10,996 nucleotides of DNA from Deinococcus sp. GTDB taxonomy: Bacteria; Deinococcota; Deinococci; Deinococcales; Deinococcaceae. Under the pieces are notes generated by a model. The model was not told where the DNA came from. It searched no databases and saw only the letters and a program-made list of their open reading frames with translations. The position numbers and the translations under genes are program-made. Below, piece by piece: positions 6,435 to 10,996 of the stretch. Within the stretch, counting starts at the first letter, position 1, and each line of letters starts with the position of its first letter. The stretch is from the NCBI RefSeq assembly GCF_018260555.1, contig NZ_JAGLBB010000076.1:1-10996 (forward strand), written 5' to 3'.

Positions 6435-6819
6435 ACGCGATTCTCTCCTTTCCGGTCACCCGGTGCTCGTCCTGATAAGGACTGCCGGTCAGAAAGCTGG
6501 GATCATGACCGACATGGGTACGGCAGGACCACGGTGCCGAGCAGGCGCAGCACGCTTCCGTGATCCCGGTAGCCATTGCTGGCCTCCGTTGCGCGTGTTG
6601 GCGACGCCCCGCCGGTTCATCTAGCTTAACTCGCAAGCTCCAGTTCACCTGACAGTAATTGTCGACCCCGTTGACCAGAGCGTTCACCGTCTGACGGACG
6701 TGGGGAAGCCTCGCGAACGCAAGGCTTCAGCAGACCTGGAATGGATTCATGCGGCGGGCCCGTCCCGATGTGCCGTTCCACTACCGAGGTCTTGGGGGAT
6801 GTTACAGCCGCAATCGTAT
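6435..6819. other. 385-nt spacer without a supported gene
   Basis: The spacer separates the minus-strand macrodomain gene from the plus-strand polysaccharide locus. The macrodomain ribosome-binding site is at 6445-6450. A minus-strand frame (6364-6687, starting MNALVNGVDNYCQVNW) reads through into the macrodomain gene in another frame, has no good ribosome-binding site and is not recognisable, so I do not call it. A short inverted repeat sits at 6705-6728. The composition suggests decayed, formerly coding DNA, but I cannot name a source. Confidence 0.5.
6705..6728. repeat. Hairpin-forming inverted repeat
   Basis: GAAGCCT (6705-6711) and AGGCTTC (6722-6728) form a perfect 7-bp stem around CGCGAACGCA. 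No T-tract follows on either strand. It could be a small palindromic element, part of a mobile-element end, or an operator upstream of the polysaccharide promoter. Confidence 0.4.
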
Positions 6820-6825
6820 TAGAAT
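6820..6825 (+). promoter_or_regulatory. Leaderless-type -10 box of the polysaccharide locus
   Basis: TAGAAT is followed by CACTCC and then ATG at 6832, the same TANNNT plus 6-7 nt geometry seen at ddrC, the permeases and the ligase gene. It is probably the promoter driving the aminotransferase relic and the dehydratase. A good -35 hexamer is not obvious; TTGGGG at 6793-6798 is spaced 21 bp, too far for a standard site. Confidence 0.55.
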
Positions 6826-6831
6826 CACTCC

Positions 6832-7209
6832 ATGTTTATTCGTCCGGAACAACTTGTAGAGGGTTGGCACTGTGACCGGGGCATGAATGCCACCACGACT
6901 CAAGGCGTGCCATCTTTCACCCGGTCATGCTCTGAAATCCACCTGAAGCAGCCCTTTACCGCTGCGGGTCATAGTCTGAAAGAGTGCGTTCCAGCCGCAA
7001 AAGGAATTGGGAAGACCTCACTGATGTTCCTGGTACATCCCACCCTCTCGACGGGGGATATGGAGCGCATGGCCGATGTCGTTGATCAAGTCATGGCCCA
7101 TGCGCAGCCCTCCCCGCCTGTCGCCGTGCCAGTGGTTTGCAGACCGATGCCGTTGGTCAGGTCATGGCCCAGGCGCAGCGGCCGCAAGGCTGAATCTGCT
7201 CTGACATGA
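6832..7209 (+). pseudogene. Decayed C-terminus of a DegT-family sugar aminotransferase
   Basis: This 125-codon frame keeps about 70 residues of the C-terminal end of a DegT/DnrJ/EryC1/StrS PLP-dependent aminotransferase, which puts the amino group on keto-sugar nucleotides. Recognisable stretches are GVPSF, SCSEIHLKQPF (family form close to SCSEIYLEKAF) and GKTSLMFLVHPTL (family form GETSLMFLVHPTL), followed by DMERMADVVDQVMAHAQ. Intact enzymes are about 370-430 residues; the PLP-lysine domain is wholly absent, so it cannot be catalytic. Several usually conserved residues have drifted. A partial repeat of the last segment lies downstream in another frame (gatgcc at 7146, reading DAVGQVMAQAQRPQG to TGA at 7191-7193), which may preserve the original ending. 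The frame ends with TGA overlapping the ATG of the dehydratase gene, so translation of the relic may still feed that gene, which lacks a ribosome-binding site of its own. The first 15-20 residues may be fortuitous. Confidence 0.7.
7075..7178 (+). repeat. Imperfect 33-bp direct repeat in the aminotransferase relic
   Basis: The segments 7075-7107 and 7146-7178 agree at 29 of 33 bases and begin 71 bp apart, so the second copy is shifted by one frame. Both encode versions of D-x-V-x-Q-V-M-A-x-A-Q. This points to duplication, or to two aminotransferase remnants left next to each other. Confidence 0.75.
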
Positions 7210-9029
7210 ATGTAGTCCTGACCAAAACTCTGATTGATCTGGCGCTGTGGCTCGTGGCTGCCCTTCTGGCTTACGCTTTCCGTAAGCCTTCCCTGGTGAG
7301 CGCGGGGGTGCCCTTCAACGTTCTCGGCTACATGGCGCTCAGTGTGAGCGTGATGGCTGTGGTGGCCTGGCGATACCACTTATCCCGGCAGACCTGGCAG
7401 CGTGTGGGGGTCCCGGACCTGATGACGCTAGCGAGGGCGAGTGGGGTATCGACACTGATCATGTTCGCCCTCGGCTTTATCCTTCGGGGCTGGCTCCTGC
7501 TGCCGCGGAGCGTACCGATCATGGCGGGCATTCTAGGTTTTCTGCTGATGTGTGGAGTACGAATCGTGGCTCGGATTCTGGCAGAGAATGTTCGGATTCG
7601 TGATACGGCAGAGCAAAAGAGAGTGCTGATCGTTGGTGCAGGCGATGCCGGCAGCTTGATTGCCCGGGAGATGCAACGCCACCCTGAAGCCGGGTTACAA
7701 CCCATCGGATTTCTTGATGACGACCCTTTAAAGAAGCGGCAGTCAATCGTAGGTCTTCCTGTTTTTGGCCATGTGCAGGAACTGTCTACGGTCGCGACAC
7801 GTGAGAATGCACAGGAAGTGCTGATAGCAGTCCCATCAGCTACCGGGGAGTTCATTCGTGAGGTCGTCAAGCTGGCCAGTGAAGCCAAATTGCGTTATCG
7901 CATCATCCCGGGGGTGTTTGAGATACTTTCCGGTGATGTCAATATCAGTCAGATTCGTGACGTGAATCTCGAAGATCTGCTGCGTCGCCCCCCAGTGCAG
8001 CTGGACACTGCAGAGATCGCAGGTTACCTGAAGGACCGTACCGTGTTGGTGACCGGAGCTGGAGGGAGTATCGGCTCGGAGATCGTGCGGCAACTGGTGC
8101 TATTCGGGCCGCGCCTGATCGTCCTTTTCGGGCGGGGGGAGAACAGCATCTTCAGTATTCAGCAGGAACTGCTACGTAGTTATCCTGAGGTAAAGCAGGT
8201 GGCCCTCATTGGGGACGTGCGTGACGAAGCAAGACTCAGGGCGGCCTTCGAGGAGTTCCGGCCTGAAGTCGTGTTTCATGCAGCGGCCCACAAGCATGTC
8301 CCCCTGATGGAGCGGACTCCTTCCGAAGCCGTGCTGAATAACATCATGGGAACGCGGAACGTGGTGGGACTCTGCCTCGAATACGGAACGCTGCGATTGG
8401 TTAATGTCTCCACAGATAAAGCCGTCAACCCGACGAGTGTAATGGGAGCTTCAAAAAGGGTAGCCGAGATGGCGGTGTCGGCCGGGGCAGCGCGGGCCAG
8501 CTCACATCAGGCTTTTGTTTCAGTGAGGTTTGGAAATGTGCTGGGCAGCCGCGGGAGTGTGGTTCCAACCTTCATGGCCCAGATCCGTCAGGGCGGCCCG
8601 ATCACAGTAACTCACCCGGAAATGGTGCGTTATTTCATGACAATCCCAGAAGCAGCTCGCCTCGTCCTGCAGGCTGGAGGGCTGGCCGAAAATGGTAAAG
8701 TGTACGTTCTGAATATGGGTGACCCAGTCAAGATTTCTGATCTGGCACAGGACGTTATTCGACTCAGCGGGGCGACGAACGTCGACATTGTTTACAGTGG
8801 AATCCGACCGGGTGAGAAACTCTATGAGGAACTTTTAACCTCTTCTGAGGGAACGGATGCTACCAAGCATAGTGAGATCTTCAGCGCGAAATTGGCGGCG
8901 GTCAGTGCCAGTGACATTGAACGCGAGTTGGAGCTCTTGCGTGAACATGCGACTCAACTTGACTTCGAAGCAATCCGTACGGACCTAGCTCGATTGATTC
9001 CAGAGAATAAATTCGGCCAAGTCCGTTAA
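7206..9029 (+). CDS. WbpM/PglF/CapD-type nucleotide-sugar 4,6-dehydratase
   Basis: A membrane-anchored NAD-dependent short-chain dehydrogenase that most likely converts UDP-GlcNAc (or a related sugar nucleotide) to the 4-keto-6-deoxy form, an early step in making amino-deoxy sugars for capsule, exopolysaccharide or glycoproteins. The 607 residues are full length. Four hydrophobic segments lie at about 7-25, 37-57, 79-95 and 102-120. A first Rossmann-like domain has VLIVGAGDAG (140-149). The catalytic domain has VLVTGAGGSIGSE (280-292). STDKA (402-406) and M413-GAS-K417 give the Met-Lys pair that replaces Tyr-Lys in this subfamily; Thr403, Asp404, Lys405 and Met413 are spaced as in PglF. RPGEKLYEELL marks the C-terminal substrate part. 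ATG 7206 overlaps the TGA of the relic frame and has no Shine-Dalgarno sequence, suggesting coupled translation. The amino-transferring partner next door is broken. GC is lower than in the left half. Confidence 0.92.
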   Translation: MNVVLTKTLIDLALWLVAALLAYAFRKPSLVSAGVPFNVLGYMALSVSVMAVVAWRYHLSRQTWQRVGVPDLMTLARASGVSTLIMFALGFILRGWLLLPRSVPIMAGILGFLLMCGVRIVARILAENVRIRDTAEQKRVLIVGAGDAGSLIAREMQRHPEAGLQPIGFLDDDPLKKRQSIVGLPVFGHVQELSTVATRENAQEVLIAVPSATGEFIREVVKLASEAKLRYRIIPGVFEILSGDVNISQIRDVNLEDLLRRPPVQLDTAEIAGYLKDRTVLVTGAGGSIGSEIVRQLVLFGPRLIVLFGRGENSIFSIQQELLRSYPEVKQVALIGDVRDEARLRAAFEEFRPEVVFHAAAHKHVPLMERTPSEAVLNNIMGTRNVVGLCLEYGTLRLVNVSTDKAVNPTSVMGASKRVAEMAVSAGAARASSHQAFVSVRFGNVLGSRGSVVPTFMAQIRQGGPITVTHPEMVRYFMTIPEAARLVLQAGGLAENGKVYVLNMGDPVKISDLAQDVIRLSGATNVDIVYSGIRPGEKLYEELLTSSEGTDATKHSEIFSAKLAAVSASDIERELELLREHATQLDFEAIRTDLARLIPENKFGQVR

Positions 9030-9317
9030 GGGGCGCTTCTGATTCGTTAGTACAACATTCCATTATCTTAGATGACAAATAATCTTCATAATTAGAAAAA
9101 TGAGCAACTGAAGATGAATTCAAGGAAGGAATTTTGAAATTTTATACCCTTCAAGTCGTTATGTCTAAAGCCCAGCCGATTAATAGAACGTCGCACTGCT
9201 GCACGTGAGGTAGGAGATCAGGAATGGAATGCATCGTCACCAATATTTCGGGCGTGCTGGGCAAACAGATGCTCGGCGAGGACATCAAGGATTTCAGCGT
9301 ACCTGGTAGGAACGGCT
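9030..9317. other. AT-rich gap between dehydratase and ligase genes
   Basis: About 290 nt without an intact gene. Bases 9045-9160 are strikingly AT-rich for this GC-rich genome. I see no convincing terminator after the dehydratase stop; TTCAA (9119-9123) and TTGAA (9134-9138) form only a weak 5-bp pair. The second half carries a possible transposase relic. The break in composition suggests insertion or deletion events inside the polysaccharide locus. Confidence 0.6.
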
Positions 9318-9322
9318 TATAG
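9161..9322 (+). mobile_element. Possible IS110-family transposase relic
   Basis: Reading the frame from 9161 through a TGA at 9206-9208 to TAG at 9320-9322 gives NRTSHCC, then MECIVTNISGVLGKQML. IS110/IS1111 transposases contain a similar segment near the C-terminal helix-hairpin-helix part (pattern N-R-x-x-x-x-L-E-x-A-x-I-K-L-x-x-V-x-x-D-I-x-G-x-S-G-R-x-M-L). The agreement needs one stop codon and a one-base shift near 9223, and it fades after the ML. No terminal repeats were found. It may instead be chance. Confidence 0.25.
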
Positions 9323-9323
9323 T
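9318..9323 (+). promoter_or_regulatory. Leaderless-type -10 box of the ligase/polymerase gene
   Basis: TATAGT is followed by TGACGCC and then GTG at 9331, a 7-nt gap. No Shine-Dalgarno sequence precedes the GTG. This suggests that the ligase gene and its downstream partner are transcribed separately from the dehydratase across the AT-rich gap. Confidence 0.55.
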
Positions 9324-9330
9324 TGACGCC

Positions 9331-10878
9331 GTGACCGCCTCTGCGCCCCCTCCACAACACCAAGCGCCACCAAAGTGGATGGCAACTTGGCTGGCCTTGC
9401 TGCCCCCACTGTATGTCATTTCACCTCTTGCCCTGCTGGCTCTCCCCCACCTCAGAAAGTTGCCAAAGTCGGCACTCTATATGCTTGGTTTTTATGCCGT
9501 GAGTCAGCAGCTTCCGGCACTTTTTACACCCGAACCGTTCCTGGCAGGTATATTGGCGGCCCTGCGAACGCTACTGGTCCTTGGGCTGATTGGTGTTGGC
9601 GTGGCGCTGGGTGAGAGCAGAAGACTTTGGCCGCTGATCCTGGGTATTGGCGCCGTTCTACTCACAGCACTGGGCTACAGCGCCATGAGCGGCTTTGATT
9701 TTCTCATCAGCCGACTCGCTCATCCATACATGACCCCCATTACGCTGGGGCTGGCAGGCGCTTTCGGCCTGTGGCTGGCGCTGTTCCTGCCAGGGAAGCT
9801 GCTCTGGCGACTACCGCTCGGTTTTGGGGCACTGGTGGTGCTGCTTCTTTCGGGCAGCCGTGGGCCACTGGCCGCAGCGTTGATTGGCAGCGCAGCCGGA
9901 CTGCTGGTCATACGGGGGCGTCGCACTGCCGTGGCCGTGGCTCTGGGGGCCGGGCTGCTCCTGGGAGGCTTTTATGTGGGGGACCGCCTGGGTTTCAGCG
10001 CTGTGTCACGCCTGGGCACTGCCGATACCACGGGCCGCGACATCGTATGGTCAGATACTCTGTCCATCATCCAGGCCTACCCGTCGGGCGGGGTAGGGAG
10101 CTATCGCCTGGGACAGTACCTGGCTCCTCCGGGCGACTCCTGTACCCTCTTTCCAGATGCGGAGGGGGCGGCTCAGGCTTGCCCAGAGTGGATAGCGAAA
10201 CTGGGGAGCCCCTGGCTGATTGCTCACAACGTTTCCCTTCAGCAACTGGCAGAAACGGGGCCACTGGGCCTGCTCGGCCTGTTTGCCTTGCTGACTGCAG
10301 GGATGGTGGCCGCCTGGCAGAACCCAAAACGGTCTGCATTGGCATGGGCCATCCTGGCTGGGTTGCTGGTCGCCACCATCAACGACAACACGTTGCTGGT
10401 GCCCAGCCCTTTTTTTGCAGAGTTGTTCTGGGTCGTGCTGGGAATGCAACTCGTTTACCTACGGGAACTGAATCTGGCGAGCGGGCTGGTCGGCGCTGGG
10501 CTGGCGCTGACCCTCTCCCTGCCGATCGGGGGGGGAGTTCTCAGGAGAACGGAGGCTTTCGACGGCTCCATCAGCTTCCTGAACGCTCCTACACGGGTCA
10601 AAAGCGCGAAGGACTACATGGTTCATGTTCAGTTTTCGGTTCCGCCTGGCGAGTATCGGGTGAGTCTGAGTACCTGCTCTCAGTCGTGCCAGACTATTCA
10701 GACTCTGAAATTCAATGGTGCTGAGAACAACGGCCCGATTCTGACCCTGAGGGGCGATGTCCTCAGCAGGCCAAAGCAACGCCTGGAATTGAGGCTCCTG
10801 AGTGGAGGGAGTTCTCTTGCTTTACAACCGCTCGGCGTAAAGACCTGGGAGCTGGAAACCATAGTGGCGGAACCATGA
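9331..10878 (+). CDS. O-antigen ligase/polymerase-type membrane protein (Wzy_C family)
   Basis: An integral membrane protein of 515 residues of the O-antigen ligase/polymerase superfamily, which polymerises or transfers undecaprenyl-linked glycans on the outer face of the inner membrane. About ten or more hydrophobic segments lie between residues 18 and 400. The family landmarks are LLLSGSRGPLAA (171-182), TGRDIVW (234-240) opening the large extracytoplasmic loop with GGVGSYRLG (253-261), and the loop's closing AHNVSLQQLAETGPLG (298-313), with His299 and Glu308 at the usual conserved places. Two cysteines in the loop (271, 284) could form a disulphide. After the last membrane segment (about 385-401) comes an extra predicted extracytoplasmic, beta-rich tail of about 110 residues with Cys449 and Cys453, not usual for WaaL or Wzy. 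Polymerase, ligase and O-oligosaccharyltransferase cannot be separated by eye. GTG 9331 is chosen for its -10 box; it overlaps the next gene by 4 nt. Confidence 0.82.
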   Translation: MTASAPPPQHQAPPKWMATWLALLPPLYVISPLALLALPHLRKLPKSALYMLGFYAVSQQLPALFTPEPFLAGILAALRTLLVLGLIGVGVALGESRRLWPLILGIGAVLLTALGYSAMSGFDFLISRLAHPYMTPITLGLAGAFGLWLALFLPGKLLWRLPLGFGALVVLLLSGSRGPLAAALIGSAAGLLVIRGRRTAVAVALGAGLLLGGFYVGDRLGFSAVSRLGTADTTGRDIVWSDTLSIIQAYPSGGVGSYRLGQYLAPPGDSCTLFPDAEGAAQACPEWIAKLGSPWLIAHNVSLQQLAETGPLGLLGLFALLTAGMVAAWQNPKRSALAWAILAGLLVATINDNTLLVPSPFFAELFWVVLGMQLVYLRELNLASGLVGAGLALTLSLPIGGGVLRRTEAFDGSISFLNAPTRVKSAKDYMVHVQFSVPPGEYRVSLSTCSQSCQTIQTLKFNGAENNGPILTLRGDVLSRPKQRLELRLLSGGSSLALQPLGVKTWELETIVAEP

Positions 10879-10996
10879 AAAACGCCTTCTTCCTGATCCC
10901 GATAGTGATTGTTGTCGGTCTCGTGTCATGGCAGTCCCAGCACGTGTCTGCTGTTGCCCGTCTGGTGTCACTCCAGCCGGCAAAGGCGTTGCTTCA
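10875..10996 (+). CDS. Start of a membrane-anchored or secreted protein, cut by window edge
   Basis: ATG 10875 overlaps the TGA of the ligase gene (ATGA), so the two are probably translated together. The visible 40 residues begin MKNAFFLIPIVIVVGLVSWQ: a lysine, a hydrophobic core of about 14 residues, then polar sequence. This fits a signal peptide or an N-terminal membrane anchor. No family can be recognised from this fragment. Its place directly after the glycan ligase/polymerase suggests an envelope or polysaccharide-related role. Confidence 0.75.
   Translation, partial: MKNAFFLIPIVIVVGLVSWQSQHVSAVARLVSLQPAKALL

Noticed and set aside
6486..6511. CGGTCA/TGACCG inverted repeat
   Set aside because: Only 6 bp with a 14-nt loop and not positioned on a recognisable promoter; such pairs are expected by chance in a spacer of this length.
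6364..6687. 107-codon minus-strand frame starting MNALVNGVDNYCQVNW
   Set aside because: It runs into the macrodomain gene out of frame, has an Arg-rich tail typical of shadow reading, no ribosome-binding site and no recognisable family; the first 60 codons could be a relic but I cannot name one.
9151..9363. 70-codon minus-strand frame
   Set aside because: It overlaps the promoter and start of the ligase gene in antisense and shows no motif; the plus-strand reading of the same DNA gives a better, though weak, match to a transposase.
1..10996. CRISPR arrays, tRNA/rRNA genes and toxin-antitoxin or defence modules
   Set aside because: I saw no regularly spaced direct repeats beyond the 13-bp tandem repeats, no cloverleaf or rRNA-like sequence, and no recognisable defence proteins; the isolated macrodomain is of the common housekeeping type with no toxin partner.

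Overview
The window looks like chromosomal DNA from a Deinococcus species. The strongest evidence is an intact ddrC, a DNA-damage-response gene restricted to this lineage, with a 17-bp palindrome matching the radiation/desiccation response motif (RDRM) over its promoter. High GC, frequent GTG starts and several starts sitting 6-7 nt after a TANNNT -10 box (leaderless-type promoters, common in Deinococcus) agree with this. The assignment comes from reading the sequence, not from a database search.

Left part (1-3695), all on the minus strand. Transcription runs from ddrC (2991-3695) to two LptF/LptG-type permeases that overlap by 4 nt (1881-2924 and 778-1884), and then to a broken cyclopropane-fatty-acid synthase gene (73-699). 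That remnant has lost its SAM-binding core through an in-frame internal deletion, carries an in-frame TAG stop and lacks its C-terminus.

Middle part (3696-6434). An AMP-forming acetyl/propionyl-CoA synthetase (3876-5780, plus strand) diverges from ddrC. Its leader holds three C-rich 13-bp tandem repeats. A macrodomain (ADP-ribose/O-acetyl-ADP-ribose hydrolase) gene (5916-6434, minus strand) converges on it. Between the two lies a minus-strand intrinsic terminator preceded immediately by a near-consensus promoter, an arrangement that would yield an RNA of only about 30 nt.

Right part (6435-10996) is a surface-polysaccharide locus on the plus strand, visibly less GC-rich than the left side. 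A leaderless-type promoter leads into the decayed C-terminal piece of a DegT/DnrJ/EryC1/StrS sugar aminotransferase, whose frame overlaps the start of a full-length WbpM/PglF/CapD-type nucleotide-sugar 4,6-dehydratase (7206-9029). An AT-rich gap of about 300 bp, possibly holding an IS110-family transposase relic, follows. Then comes an O-antigen ligase/polymerase-type membrane protein (9331-10878) with its own leaderless-type promoter and an unusual C-terminal extracytoplasmic domain, overlapping a small membrane/secreted protein cut by the window edge. The dehydratase would make a 4-keto-6-deoxy sugar nucleotide that an aminotransferase normally converts onward. Here the adjacent aminotransferase is dead, so the product must be finished elsewhere or used as the keto/deoxy sugar.

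No clearly new multi-gene system is visible. The points most worth a second look are the ddrC operator with a third half-site, the three-lesion cfa relic with its microhomology junction, the promoter-terminator pair at 5791-5857, and the aminotransferase relic coupled to the dehydratase.
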